Shown here piece after piece: positions 1 through 8,862 of a DNA stretch of 64,000 nt. The position numbers and the translations under genes are program-made. A model generated the notes under the pieces. That model worked only from the letters and a program-made list of their open reading frames with translations, did not search any database and was not told the origin of the DNA. Source of the stretch: Pseudomonas viridiflava (lineage in GTDB: Bacteria; Pseudomonadota; Gammaproteobacteria; Pseudomonadales; Pseudomonadaceae); assembly GCF_900580865.1 (NCBI RefSeq), contig NZ_UTBZ01000191.1, positions 47,733 through 111,732 of the forward strand, in the 5' to 3' direction. Position 1 is the first letter of the stretch. Every line of letters begins with the position of its first letter.

Positions 1-489
1 CTGTTGTCGCAGGTGACGTTCCCGTTGGCCGAAGCCGGTTATTACGTGCTGCCGATTACATTGGTGGACGAGACGTTCCGTCAGAACGGTCTGACCACCC
101 CGGACGACATCCATCAGGCACCGGCAAACAAACTGAGGGACATCTTCGGTGCGGACGCCGCGCTGTACATTACCGTAACCGAATACGGTACGCGCTACAT
201 GGTGATCAGCAGCGAAACTGCGGTGACCGCAACGGCGAAACTGGTTGATCTGAAAAGCGGCACCACGCTGTGGACCGGTTCGGCGCGAGCGTCGAGTGAA
301 GAGGGCGGCAACAACAGCGGTGGCGGTCTGATCGGCATGCTGATCACGGCGGCGGTGAAGCAGGTCATCAACAGCGCCACCGATGCCGGCTACCCGATTG
401 CCGGTGTGGCGAGCAATCGTCTGCTCTCGGCCGGACACCGGGCAGGGCTGCTGTACGGCCCACGCTCGCCGAAGTACGGCACTGACTGA
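1..489 (+). CDS. DUF799 (GNA1162-like) putative lipoprotein, 5' truncated
   Basis: The frame is open from the first base, so the N-terminus with any lipoprotein signal lies outside the window; about 162 residues are visible. The sequence resembles DUF799/GNA1162 family proteins, small outer-membrane-associated lipoproteins often encoded with CsgG-like and DUF4810 proteins in pseudomonads. Seen here are the segments LPITLVDETFRQNGL and AALYITVTEYGT and a glycine/asparagine-rich linker (EEGGNNSGGGLIG) followed by a hydrophobic helix. The C-terminus ends in PRSPKYGTD. The upstream partners cannot be checked because the window starts here. Family assignment is from recognition of the sequence; the function within the family is not established. 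Confidence 0.7.
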   Translation: MLSQVTFPLAEAGYYVLPITLVDETFRQNGLTTPDDIHQAPANKLRDIFGADAALYITVTEYGTRYMVISSETAVTATAKLVDLKSGTTLWTGSARASSEEGGNNSGGGLIGMLITAAVKQVINSATDAGYPIAGVASNRLLSAGHRAGLLYGPRSPKYGTD

Positions 490-491
490 TA

Positions 492-573
492 GATCAAAAG
501 ATCGCAGCCTTCGGCAGCTCCTACATTTGGAATGCATTCCCCTGTAGGAGTTGCCGAAGGCTGCGATCTTTTG
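492..573. repeat. REP-type inverted repeat / bidirectional hairpin
   Basis: Two near-perfect inverted arms (AAAAGATCGCAGCCTTCGGC and its complement, each continuing with a GTAGGAG/CTCCTAC block) surround a short spacer. It sits between two convergent genes, so it can act as a bidirectional terminator. Relatives of the same arm occur at 41243-41343 and 59219-59313. Confidence 0.75.
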
Positions 574-583
574 CTGTTGGCGC

Positions 584-1246
584 TTATTTGGCGGCAGGCC
601 AAAACCGCTCGCCACCGCCCGGCGCTTCCGTCCACGCTTGCAACGAACGGGTCGGCAAATCGAAGTAATCGCGGGTTCGCGCGTAACCATGGCCACCCAT
701 ACGGCCGATCGCATCCAGGCCCAATTGATCGATGTACAGCGTCTTCGGATCGATCAGCTCATCGCGCACATGCGCCATCAACACCTCACCAAAAATGATC
801 TCTCGCGACTGTCCGATGTTCAGCGCCATCATCCGCCGACACTCCAACGCCACCGGCGCCTCACCGATGCGTGGGCACTTCACCGTAGTGCCGGGGATTG
901 CTGTCAGGCCCGCCGCCGTCAATTCATCGAAGCCCGGCGCGAACGGCACGGCGCAAACGTTCATCGCTTCCACCAGTGCATCACTGACGATGTTCACGGT
1001 GAACTCCTGATTCAACTGGATATTGCGTGTGGTGTCCTTCGGACTCTGGTCGCCGTAATTCTCCACGCCCAATGCCAGAATCGGCGGGTCGGCCGACAGT
1101 GCATTGAAGAAGCTGAACGGCGCAGCATTGACGCGACCTTCGCCATCAATGGTGGTGACCAGTGCGATGGGCCGGGGCACGACGCTGCCGATCAGGATCT
1201 TGTATTTTTCCCGTGGGCTGAGCTGGCTGAAATCAAAGCTGTGCAT
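584..1246 (-). CDS. flavin reductase-like (FMN-binding split-barrel) protein
   Basis: A 220-residue protein of the flavin reductase-like domain family (DIM6/NTAB type), which binds FMN in a split barrel. The N-terminal segment has the family hallmark VVPRPIALVTT, followed by NAAPFSFFNALSADPPILALG. Such proteins reduce flavin with NAD(P)H or act as flavin-dependent oxidoreductases; the substrate cannot be told. It lies 11 bp downstream of an amidohydrolase gene on the same strand and is probably the last gene of the amidohydrolase/transporter block, so it may take part in the same catabolic route (inference). The ribosome binding site before the ATG is weak. Length is normal for the family. 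Confidence 0.85.
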   Translation of the reverse strand: MHSFDFSQLSPREKYKILIGSVVPRPIALVTTIDGEGRVNAAPFSFFNALSADPPILALGVENYGDQSPKDTTRNIQLNQEFTVNIVSDALVEAMNVCAVPFAPGFDELTAAGLTAIPGTTVKCPRIGEAPVALECRRMMALNIGQSREIIFGEVLMAHVRDELIDPKTLYIDQLGLDAIGRMGGHGYARTRDYFDLPTRSLQAWTEAPGGGERFWPAAK

Positions 1247-1257
1247 GGTAGAAGTCT

Positions 1258-2745
1258 CTAAAGAAGTGGATCAATCGCGCTCAACGGCGCATCGGCGCTG
1301 TAGTCATCGGCGAACGGAATGGCCGGCTGGAACAGGGTTTTCCAGTCCGGTCGGGCAAAGGCGCGCTCGCTATGGCTGCGCATGAGTTTTTCGTATTGGC
1401 GCTGCGCCTGGCGTTGCAGGGCGGGGTAGTCGACGCCGTTGACCTGACCGTCGTGCATCACGCAGCGACCGTCGATGTAACTGGCGATGCAATCGTCGCC
1501 GCGCCCGGCCAACAGCAGGTTTTTCAGTGGATCGAACAACGGCCCCAGATGCACGCCGCGCAGGCTGAACACGGTGATGTCGGCTTTGGCGCCGGGAGCC
1601 AGTCGGCCGAGGTCATCACGCCCCAGCGCCCGCGCACCGCCGAGGGTTGCCGCGTTATAGAAATCAAGGCTGCTGGTCAGCGCGGAGCTGCCTTCCATCA
1701 ACCGCGCAATGTTCAAACCGTGGCGCATGTTCTCCAGCAGATCCGCCGGCCAGGTGTCGGTACCCAGCGCAAAGTTGATGCCCTTGGCCCGGTAACGGCC
1801 GAACGAGTTCAGCGCCTCGCCGTCACGGGCGAACACCAACGGGCAATGCACCAGACTCGCGCCGCCATCGATCAGCCGTTGCAGGTCGTCATCGCCAGCG
1901 CTGTAGATGCCGTGTGGCAACAGGCTGCGCGGCGTGAGCAAGTCCAACTGTTGCAACCAGCCCAACGGCGAAGTCCCGCGCAACTGCTCGACCATCGCCA
2001 CTTCACTGAGTGCCTGGCAGCAATGCAGGCGCATCGGCGCATTGAGTTCGCGGCTCAGCACCGAGGTGCGTTGCAGCAGCGCGGGGGTGCAGGTCTGGAT
2101 GCGATCGGGCAGCAGTGCGCCGCGAATCAAACCGTCGTGCGCGCCGTCGAAATCCTTGAAGAACCTTTCAGCGGCATCAAGCCCGGCCAGACCGCGATCC
2201 TCATCCCAGTGGTGGTCGAGGCTGCCGTCGGCGCGCCAGTAACTCATGCCGCTCATGTAGCAGGGGCCGAGGTACGTCCTTAAACCGAGTGCGCCCGCCA
2301 CACCGGCGACGGCGGCAAATTCGTCGTAGGTTTCCGCCCACTCGCGGTAGTACATCGAGGTGATCGGCATCGCCGTGGTGATGCCGTTGCGGATCAACTG
2401 AGTGAAGGCGTAGCGGTATTTGAAAACCTCTTCTTCCGCGCTGTAGGTCTCACGCGGGCCGGCGGCCAGATATTCGGCAGACCACATGCGGCCCATGCTG
2501 CGTTCGTCACCGTTATCCAGGGTCAACACGGTGGAATCGAGATCGCCCAGTGCATCCAGATCGATGAAGCCGGGGCCGATCAAGGCATTGCCGTAGTCGA
2601 TCCACTGGTCCACCGGTCCGGCGTAGCCGCGCCCGACAAATTCGATGCGCGAGCCGGCAAACACCACTTCACCGTCACGCCACAGCACATGCTGCGAGCC
2701 GTCGAAACCGACCACGCAACTGGCTTTCAAACCGATGCGTTTCAC
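1258..2745 (-). CDS. amidohydrolase-superfamily protein with altered metal site
   Basis: A 495-residue protein of the ATZ/TRZ-type amidohydrolase group (annotated as chlorohydrolase or deaminase in pseudomonads). It starts with GTG overlapping the stop of the upstream deaminase gene (GTGA). Retained features are a histidine in RLHCCQ, one in LPHGIY, and the C-terminal aspartate in LGTDTW. The HxH metal pair that normally follows PGFID in the first strand is absent: the segment reads PGFIDLDALGD, so the expected histidines are Asp64 and Leu66. The protein could use a one-metal or altered centre, or be non-hydrolytic. It is encoded with a cytosine-deaminase-like enzyme and a polyamine-type importer, suggesting consecutive steps on an imported nitrogenous compound. 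Confidence 0.8.
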   Translation of the reverse strand: MKRIGLKASCVVGFDGSQHVLWRDGEVVFAGSRIEFVGRGYAGPVDQWIDYGNALIGPGFIDLDALGDLDSTVLTLDNGDERSMGRMWSAEYLAAGPRETYSAEEEVFKYRYAFTQLIRNGITTAMPITSMYYREWAETYDEFAAVAGVAGALGLRTYLGPCYMSGMSYWRADGSLDHHWDEDRGLAGLDAAERFFKDFDGAHDGLIRGALLPDRIQTCTPALLQRTSVLSRELNAPMRLHCCQALSEVAMVEQLRGTSPLGWLQQLDLLTPRSLLPHGIYSAGDDDLQRLIDGGASLVHCPLVFARDGEALNSFGRYRAKGINFALGTDTWPADLLENMRHGLNIARLMEGSSALTSSLDFYNAATLGGARALGRDDLGRLAPGAKADITVFSLRGVHLGPLFDPLKNLLLAGRGDDCIASYIDGRCVMHDGQVNGVDYPALQRQAQRQYEKLMRSHSERAFARPDWKTLFQPAIPFADDYSADAPLSAIDPLL

Positions 2746-3938
2746 AGACGGCTGTCCAGCAAACGACCGCCGCTGGCGATCAAGGAACCCGCGCGATAGA
2801 CCTGCCGCAATGGCCGCGCGACGACGGCTTCGCCAAGGGTTTCAACCGGCATCAGCAAGAAGTCCGCACGCTGACCGAGCGCGAATCCGTAGTCCTCGAC
2901 GCCCAGCGCCCGCGCGCCATTCACCGTGGCCGCGTCAAACGCCGCCGCCAATTCATCGTCCTTGGCCAGATCAAACCGAAACGCCAGCAGCATCGCCCGC
3001 TCGAGCATGTCGCCATTGCCCATCGGCGACCACGCATCACGAATGCCATCGGAACCCAGGCAGACATTCACGCCAGCCTCACGCAACGCCAGAAACGGTG
3101 GCACAGCGGTGTCGGCCGGCGCCGAACTCATCAGCGAAACCCCCAGCGTCGCCAAGCGTTCGGCAACCGGTTTGACCTGACTCCACGGCAACATACCGAG
3201 GCAATAGGCGTGGCTGATCATCACTCTGTTATGCAGGTTGAAGCGCTCGGTGTAGTCAGCGATCAGCGCGATTTGCCACAGACCCAGTTCACCCTTGTCA
3301 TGCAGGTGAATATCCACGCCACGGCCAAACTCGGCCGCCAGTTTGAAGACGAAATCCAGCTGCGCAATCGGGTCGTTGTCGATGCCGCACGGGTCGAGGC
3401 CACCGACGTTCTCCACGCCCAGTGCGATGGCTTCACGCATCAATTCGGCGGTGCCGGGGCGGCTGATCAGCCCGGTTTGCGGGAACACCACCAGTTGCAG
3501 GTCGATCAGGTCTTGGTAGCGTTCGCGCAGTTGTTGCATGGCTTCGACGTGGCGCAGGCCGAATTCCGGGTCGATGTCGACGTGGCAGCGCATGGTCAGC
3601 GAACCACGGGCGATGCAGTTTTCCAGCAGGGCGCCGGCGCGTTCGGCGATGGGGGCTGTTACTTCGCGGAGGATGCGGCGTTCGTTGCTGATGTAATCCT
3701 TGAGCGTCGGGCCGGCGCTGTTCGGGCGCCAGGGTTGGCCGTAAAGGGTTTTGTCGAGGTGGACGTGGCTTTCGACCAGCGCGGCGGTGAGCAACTGGTG
3801 TTGGCCGTCGATGTCGCTGGCGGCCAGCGGTGCATTGCTGGCCGGGCGGCGTTCAGTGAAACGGCCGTTTTCGATCAGCAGGTCTTCGGCTTGGGCGCCG
3901 TAGGGGCGTACGTTGCGGAGCCAGTGTGGCTGGGTCAT
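2742..3938 (-). CDS. cytosine deaminase-like amidohydrolase
   Basis: A 398-residue metal-dependent hydrolase resembling CodA/N-isopropylammelide-type enzymes. All metal and catalytic motifs are visible: SHVHLDK near the N-terminus, VDIHLHDKGE in the middle, ISHAYCLG, and the aspartate of CLGSDGIRDAWSPMG. The start was placed at the ATG at 3938 because a GAGG ribosome binding site precedes it by about five bases; an upstream in-frame ATG at 4058 would add 40 residues translated from a repeat element. Its stop overlaps the GTG of the second amidohydrolase. The ABC importer genes lie upstream on the same strand, separated by the palindromic repeat at 3968-4158. The true substrate is unknown; a pyrimidine, triazine or amidine-like compound is plausible. 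Confidence 0.87.
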   Translation of the reverse strand: MTQPHWLRNVRPYGAQAEDLLIENGRFTERRPASNAPLAASDIDGQHQLLTAALVESHVHLDKTLYGQPWRPNSAGPTLKDYISNERRILREVTAPIAERAGALLENCIARGSLTMRCHVDIDPEFGLRHVEAMQQLRERYQDLIDLQLVVFPQTGLISRPGTAELMREAIALGVENVGGLDPCGIDNDPIAQLDFVFKLAAEFGRGVDIHLHDKGELGLWQIALIADYTERFNLHNRVMISHAYCLGMLPWSQVKPVAERLATLGVSLMSSAPADTAVPPFLALREAGVNVCLGSDGIRDAWSPMGNGDMLERAMLLAFRFDLAKDDELAAAFDAATVNGARALGVEDYGFALGQRADFLLMPVETLGEAVVARPLRQVYRAGSLIASGGRLLDSRL

Positions 3939-3967
3939 ACAAACCTCGTAGGTCTTTGAATTTTTTT

Positions 3968-4158
3968 CCCTCACCCTAGCCCTCTCCCGGAGGGAGAGGG
4001 GACCGAATGGGGGATATTGAAGAGTTACGCCGACCTGGAATATTTGCTTTGAATCCATAATCGACTCGGTCCGTCAGGTCGGCGTAGATCGCAAGACACC
4101 TCGGTCAGTCCCCTCTACCCCTGGGCGGTCCGACGTTTCGGGAGGGCTAGGGTGAGGG
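3968..4158. repeat. long imperfect palindrome, copy A (~190 bp)
   Basis: Outer arms read CCCTCACCCTAGCCCTC and, at the other end, GAGGGCTAGGGTGAGGG. The interior carries a second inverted pair around ACGCCGACCTG and CAGGTCGGCGT. Related copies are at 20044-20219 and 24848-25018. It lies between the deaminase gene and the binding-protein gene inside what otherwise looks like one operon, so it may form an RNA hairpin that attenuates or protects the transcript (inference). Confidence 0.8.
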
Positions 4159-4171
4159 CAGCGGTCTCGGA

Positions 4172-5224
4172 TCAACCCTTGAGCTTCGACCAGATCCGGT
4201 CCTGCAGCTCCCGCGCCTTGTTGCTGCATTCCTTCTCCGGGCGCAAACGCGAGGCGTATTCCTCAGGCATGTTGATCGCGTCCATCACCTTCCACTTCGG
4301 ATCCAGCAACGCATCGCTCTGAATCCCGTTGGCGTAAGCAATGGCGTTGGACACCGCCGCGGCGTTCTCCGGCTTCATCATCCAGTCGATAAAGATCTTC
4401 GCGTTACCCGGATGCGGCGCGCTTTTCGGCACGGCGAAGTTGTCCTGGAACATCGCCACGCCTTCACGCGGATAGACGTACTTGATCGTGCTCTTCTGCA
4501 AGGTCGCCCGCGCTGTAGAACCGTTCCAGTTCTGCATCATGATCACCTCGCCCGAAGCCATGCGGTCGACGGTGTTGTCCGAGCTGTACATCTTCAAAAA
4601 CGGCTTCTGCTTTTGCAGCAATTCCAGAATGCGCTTGGCGTCCTGCGGGTTTTCGCTGCATTCGTCGACGTTCAGATAATGGCTGGCGGCGTTGATTACG
4701 CTGCTCGACGTATCAAGGGCGGCGAGTTGGCCTTGCAGCTCTTTGCGCGGTTCGAAGAACTCTTTCCACGAGTCATCCAGTTTGCCGCCCGGCACCCGCG
4801 CGCTGTCGTAAGAAAAGCCGGTAGTGCCCCACAGATACGGCGCCGAGAACTTGCGTCCCGGGTCGAAACTCGGGTCGCGAAACGGCCCTTTGACGTACTG
4901 GAAGTTGCTCAGGCTCGGCGCGTCGATTTCCATCAACAGATCCTGTTTGATCAGCGTCTGCATGATCGATTGCGACGGCACAATCACGTCATAAGCCGCG
5001 CCGCCAGCCTGCAATTTGGCGAGCAGGGTTTCGTTGCTGTCGTAACCGTCCATGGTCACCTTGATGCCGGTTTCCTTCTCGAACTTGGCCAGCAGATCGA
5101 CCGGGTAGTAATCGGTCCAGTTGTAGAAAAACAGCTCTTTCGGCTCGGCGGCGTGAGCGCCGAACGCGGTAAAACAACTCAGGGCCAGACCGGACATTGC
5201 CAGACGCATGCTTTTGCTTTTCAT
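4172..5224 (-). CDS. polyamine-type ABC transporter substrate-binding protein (PotD/PotF-like)
   Basis: A 350-residue periplasmic solute-binding protein with a Sec signal peptide (MKSKSMRLAMSG..., cleavage after AHA, about residue 25). The mature part starts with the family pattern PKELFFYNWTDYYPVDLL, and contains VIVPSQSIMQ and a C-terminal IDWMMKPENAAAVSNAI segment as in PotD/PotF. It should deliver a cationic amine or related solute to the two permeases encoded just upstream. The four transporter genes run ATPase, permease, permease, binding protein, all leftward. The ligand need not be putrescine or spermidine because the neighbouring genes encode amidohydrolases. Confidence 0.9.
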   Translation of the reverse strand: MKSKSMRLAMSGLALSCFTAFGAHAAEPKELFFYNWTDYYPVDLLAKFEKETGIKVTMDGYDSNETLLAKLQAGGAAYDVIVPSQSIMQTLIKQDLLMEIDAPSLSNFQYVKGPFRDPSFDPGRKFSAPYLWGTTGFSYDSARVPGGKLDDSWKEFFEPRKELQGQLAALDTSSSVINAASHYLNVDECSENPQDAKRILELLQKQKPFLKMYSSDNTVDRMASGEVIMMQNWNGSTARATLQKSTIKYVYPREGVAMFQDNFAVPKSAPHPGNAKIFIDWMMKPENAAAVSNAIAYANGIQSDALLDPKWKVMDAINMPEEYASRLRPEKECSNKARELQDRIWSKLKG

Positions 5225-5242
5225 GAACAGAGCGCTCCAGAT

Positions 5243-6031
5243 TTATTGTTGTTTACCGCGTTGGCCCAGCCAGAAGGCCAGCACCACCAGGACGATGGAA
5301 ATCACCAGCATCAGCGTCGAGATCGCGTTGATCTCCGGCGTCACGCCAGCCTTGATCGCCGAGAAGATGTACACCGGCAACGTTGTCGAACCCGGCCCAG
5401 CGACGAAGAAGGTCATGATGAAATCGTCGAGGCTGACCACGAACGCCAGCACCGCACCGGACAACACCGCCGGCCACAACAACGGCAAGGTCACGCGGCG
5501 GAACACCTGCCATGGATTGGCATAGAGGTCGTTGGCCGCTTCCAGCAGACTCTTGTCGAGATCGTTGAGCCGCGCGCGGATCGGCAGATAAGCGAACGGA
5601 ATGCAGAAGCCGATGTGCGCGACGATCACCGTCAGCAAACCGAGCTTGATCCCCAGTGCCATAAACAGCAGCAACGTCGCCACCGCCGTGACAATCTCCG
5701 GCAGGATCAGCGGCAGGTTGATTCCGCCCTCGACCATTTTCTGCCCGTAGAACGGCCGATACGTGGCCAGTGCCGCGAGCAGGGCAATCACCGTGGCGCA
5801 GACCGTGGCGATGGTTGCGACGATGATCGAATTCAGCGCCGCCGTCTGAATCGACGGGTTGGCCAGAATCCGCCCGTACCAGGCGAACGAAAACTCGGTC
5901 CACACCGTCGCCGAGCGATTGGCGTTGAAGCTGTAGGCGATCAACACAAAGATCGGCAAATACAGATACGCGAGGATCAGCAGGCTGATTTCGCGCGTCG
6001 CCGGGAGTTTTTTCAGGTGCAGGGAAATCAT
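5243..6031 (-). CDS. ABC transporter permease (PotC/PotI-like)
   Basis: A 262-residue inner-membrane permease with about six hydrophobic segments, starting ISLLILAYLYLPIFVLIAYS. The EAA cytoplasmic loop that contacts the ATPase is visible as SLLEAANDLYANPWQVFRRV. The ATG overlaps the stop of the preceding permease gene by four bases (ATGA), so the two are translationally coupled. Length and organisation match the second permease of spermidine/putrescine importers. It forms a heterodimer with the product of 6028-6945 (family knowledge). Confidence 0.9.
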   Translation of the reverse strand: MISLHLKKLPATREISLLILAYLYLPIFVLIAYSFNANRSATVWTEFSFAWYGRILANPSIQTAALNSIIVATIATVCATVIALLAALATYRPFYGQKMVEGGINLPLILPEIVTAVATLLLFMALGIKLGLLTVIVAHIGFCIPFAYLPIRARLNDLDKSLLEAANDLYANPWQVFRRVTLPLLWPAVLSGAVLAFVVSLDDFIMTFFVAGPGSTTLPVYIFSAIKAGVTPEINAISTLMLVISIVLVVLAFWLGQRGKQQ

Positions 6032-6945
6032 GCTGTCGCCCCCCGATTGATGGTCTTCGCCGCACGGCGGCTGTACAGCGCATAGAGCACCAGCGACACC
6101 AGCAGAATCGCCAGCAACAGGAACGACAGCGAACTGCCCAGCGGCCAGTTGCGCGCGGTGCCGAACTGTTGCTGGATCAGGTTGCCGATCATCAGCGTCT
6201 TGCCGCCGCCGAGAATCGCCGGGGTAATGAAAGCGCCGAGGCTCGGCACAAACACCAGCAACGCACCGGCAATCACCCCGGGCATCGACAACGGCAGAAT
6301 GATCCGGCGCAAGGCGTGCCAGCGATTGGCACCGAGGTCATAGGCAGCCTCAACCAGACGCCAGTCGAGTTTCTCCAGCGTTGAATAGATCGGCAGAATC
6401 ATGAACGGCAGGAAGCTGTAGACCAGACCGACGCTCACCGCGAAATCGTTGTAGAGCAGGGTGATGCCACCGGCACTCGGGAATAGCGCGTTAAGGCTTT
6501 GCGCGACCCAGCCGTGTTCGCGAAGGATGATCAGCCACGCGTAGTTGCGGATCAGCAGGTTGGTCCAGAACGGAATGGTGATCAGCAAGACCATCAGGTT
6601 GCGTCGGCGTGGGGTCAGGCTCGACATCCACAACGCCACCGGAAAACCGAACAGAAAGCACAACACGGTGGTGCCACCGGCCTGCAACACCGAGCGCAAC
6701 AACGCCTGGGCATAGACCCAGTTCAGTTCCAGTTCACCGTCGAAGCCTTCCTGGAAAAACAGCTGCACGTAGCTTTGCAGTTGCCATTGCGCTTGCCAGT
6801 CGACACCGCCATACGTGTTGCGCGGTAGCAGGCTGATGTAGCCCATGATCCCCAGTGGAATGGCAATCAGGGCGAGCAGGGTCAACACCACCGGGCTGAG
6901 CAACAGCGCGCGGTTGAGGGCAGGGGAAGTGCTGCTGACGCTCAT
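6028..6945 (-). CDS. ABC transporter permease (PotB/PotH-like)
   Basis: A 305-residue inner-membrane permease. The first transmembrane helix (LLSPVVLTLLALIAIPLGIMG) is followed by a large periplasmic loop, as is usual for PotB/PotH. The EAA loop reads RLVEAAYDLGANRWHALRRI, and further helices follow to an RRAAK positively charged end. It starts one base after the ATPase gene stop and overlaps the next permease gene by four bases. It is part of the polyamine-type importer operon regulated, probably, by the divergent GntR gene. Confidence 0.9.
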   Translation of the reverse strand: MSVSSTSPALNRALLLSPVVLTLLALIAIPLGIMGYISLLPRNTYGGVDWQAQWQLQSYVQLFFQEGFDGELELNWVYAQALLRSVLQAGGTTVLCFLFGFPVALWMSSLTPRRRNLMVLLITIPFWTNLLIRNYAWLIILREHGWVAQSLNALFPSAGGITLLYNDFAVSVGLVYSFLPFMILPIYSTLEKLDWRLVEAAYDLGANRWHALRRIILPLSMPGVIAGALLVFVPSLGAFITPAILGGGKTLMIGNLIQQQFGTARNWPLGSSLSFLLLAILLVSLVLYALYSRRAAKTINRGATA

Positions 6946-6946
6946 C

Positions 6947-8032
6947 TCAGGCCTCCATCAACAGGCAGGCGTGGGGCGGCAGGTGCACGGCGATGCGTTC
7001 GCCAACCGCGCGGCTCTGGTTCAGGCCTTCGTTGTTTTCGCGCAGCATGACTTTGATGTCGTTGTTCAAGCGGCACTGGTACAGGGTTGCGGTGCCGACG
7101 TAGAGCACCGCTTCGATCACCCCGCGCAGGTGATGCGGCTGGCTGGCATCGACCAGTTGCGAGCGCTCCGGGCGAAACGCCAGTTGCACGCTGCTGCCAT
7201 TGAAAGCCTGCGGCTGGCAGGCAATCTCGACCGGCATGCCGTTGGGCACGAACAGTTTTTCGTTGTGCTCGCCATGCTTGAGCTGGCCAGGGAGGAAGTT
7301 GATGTCGCCGATAAACTGCGCGACAAAGCGATGTTGCGGGTGCTCGTAGATGTCAGTCGGCGTGCCGATCTGCAGGATCTTGCCGGCCGACATCACGGCG
7401 ATACGGTCGGACAGGGTCAGCGCTTCTTCCTGATCGTGGGTGACGAAGATGAAGGTGATCCCGGCTTCTTTCTGTACGCGCTTGAGTTCAACCTGCATTT
7501 CCTTGCGCAGCTTCAGATCAAGCGCTGACAGCGGTTCATCCAGCAACAGGACTTTCGGTTTCGGCGCCAAGGCCCGGGCCAGAGCCACGCGCTGTTGTTG
7601 GCCACCGGAAAGCTCGGCCGGTTTGCGCTCGGCCAGGTGCTCCATTTGCACCAGCGCGAGCATTTCGTTGACCCGCTGCGGGATCAACTTGCGCTCAAGA
7701 CCCTGCATCTCGAGGCCGAAGGCGATATTCTGCGCGACACTCATGTGCGGAAACAGCGCGTAACTCTGGAACACCGTGTTGACCCGACGCTTGAATGGCG
7801 GCAAATCGTTGACCGGTTCGCCGGCCAGACGAATCTCGCCTTCACTGACGTGTTCGAAGCCGGCGATGGTGCGCAGCAAGGTGGTTTTGCCGCAGCCAGA
7901 GGGGCCGAGCAGCGTGAAGAATTCGTTGTCGGCGATGTTTACCGAAACATTGTCGAGGGCCGGCGCGAGGCCTGGGTCCTCGGAGTACCGCTTGGAGACG
8001 TTGCGCACTTCAATTGCTATTGGTTGACCCAT
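6947..8032 (-). CDS. polyamine-type ABC transporter ATP-binding protein (PotA/PotG-like)
   Basis: A 361-residue ATPase subunit. The Walker A motif is GPSGCGKTT, the Q-loop lies in TVFQSYALFPHMSV, the signature is LSGGQQQRVALARAL, Walker B is VLLLDEPLSALD, and the switch histidine lies in FVTHDQEEAL. A C-terminal TOBE-type regulatory domain occupies about residues 280-361. It is the first gene of the importer operon, immediately downstream of the divergent promoter region shared with the GntR regulator. It energises uptake through the two permeases. The family is certain; the substrate is not. Confidence 0.92.
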   Translation of the reverse strand: MGQPIAIEVRNVSKRYSEDPGLAPALDNVSVNIADNEFFTLLGPSGCGKTTLLRTIAGFEHVSEGEIRLAGEPVNDLPPFKRRVNTVFQSYALFPHMSVAQNIAFGLEMQGLERKLIPQRVNEMLALVQMEHLAERKPAELSGGQQQRVALARALAPKPKVLLLDEPLSALDLKLRKEMQVELKRVQKEAGITFIFVTHDQEEALTLSDRIAVMSAGKILQIGTPTDIYEHPQHRFVAQFIGDINFLPGQLKHGEHNEKLFVPNGMPVEIACQPQAFNGSSVQLAFRPERSQLVDASQPHHLRGVIEAVLYVGTATLYQCRLNNDIKVMLRENNEGLNQSRAVGERIAVHLPPHACLLMEA

Positions 8033-8053
8033 AATGGTGCAATCCTCTATTTA

Positions 8054-8065
8054 TTGTATGCAATA
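8054..8065. promoter_or_regulatory. candidate GntR operator between divergent genes
   Basis: ATTGTATGCAAT is a short inverted repeat (ATTG/CAAT arms), followed closely by a second TGCAAT at 8073-8078. It lies in the 140-bp gap between the importer operon and the GntR gene, where FadR-type GntR regulators usually bind short palindromes. The assignment rests on position and symmetry only. Confidence 0.4.
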
Positions 8066-8172
8066 TCTGAATGCAATTTAGAAATACCCGGATTAATCTG
8101 CGTGTGCAACCCCCTTTTTCCATGGCCAGGCATCGCCAGGGGCCGGTTGCCCGACGCCAAAGGAGTGTTCGA

Positions 8173-8862
8173 ATGACCGAGAAGAAACTGGAAACCACGG
8201 TCGACCGCGTCTACCAAGGGGTCTACGAGGCGATCAGCAAACGTTCGTTGCGCCCGGGGATGAAGCTGGGCGAGGCCTCGCTGGCGGAGTTATTTAATGT
8301 CAGCCGCACGTCGGTGCGTGCGGCATTGAAGCAATTGGAGGCCGATGGCCTGGTCACCACTGAGCCCAATAAAGGTGCGTCGGTGTCGTTGCCGAGCAAT
8401 GAAGAGATCCGTTCGCTGTTCGAAACCCGCCGGTTGATCGAGATCGGCATCGTTACCGAACTGTGCCGGCGCAAGGACAGCGCAGCGATGCAGGATTTGC
8501 GCGAACACCTGCTGCTGGAAGATCAAGCCCACGCGGCGGGCGATCATGAACGCTTGATTCACTTGCTCGGCGAGTTCCACATCAAACTGGCGCGCAGCCT
8601 CAACAACCCGGTGCTGCTCGACTGGTTCCAGAAGCTGATTTCCCGCGCCTCGCTGTATGCCGCTGCGCTGGACGATGACAGTCACGAGGTGTGCCGTGAT
8701 GACGAACATCTGCGCCTGATCGAGTACATCGAGGCCGGCAATCAGAGCGCCGCCATCGAACTGACCTGCATGCATTTGAACGGTATCGAGAAGGCCATTC
8801 TCGACGTCGCCGCGAAGATGAAAACTGGCTACCATCCGCTCAAGCACCTGATCGGGGTCTAG
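8173..8862 (+). CDS. GntR-family transcriptional regulator (FCD/FadR subfamily)
   Basis: A 229-residue regulator with an N-terminal winged helix (about residues 10-75: GVYEAISKRSLRPGMKLGEASLAELF, then VSRTSVRAALKQLEADGLV) and an all-helical C-terminal FCD ligand domain (about 85-215). The start at 8173 is preceded by AAAGGAGTG; an upstream in-frame ATG at 8071 would add 34 residues across the promoter region and has no good binding site. It is divergent from the importer/amidohydrolase genes and most likely controls them, sensing the imported compound or a metabolite (inference). Confidence 0.9.
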   Translation: MTEKKLETTVDRVYQGVYEAISKRSLRPGMKLGEASLAELFNVSRTSVRAALKQLEADGLVTTEPNKGASVSLPSNEEIRSLFETRRLIEIGIVTELCRRKDSAAMQDLREHLLLEDQAHAAGDHERLIHLLGEFHIKLARSLNNPVLLDWFQKLISRASLYAAALDDDSHEVCRDDEHLRLIEYIEAGNQSAAIELTCMHLNGIEKAILDVAAKMKTGYHPLKHLIGV

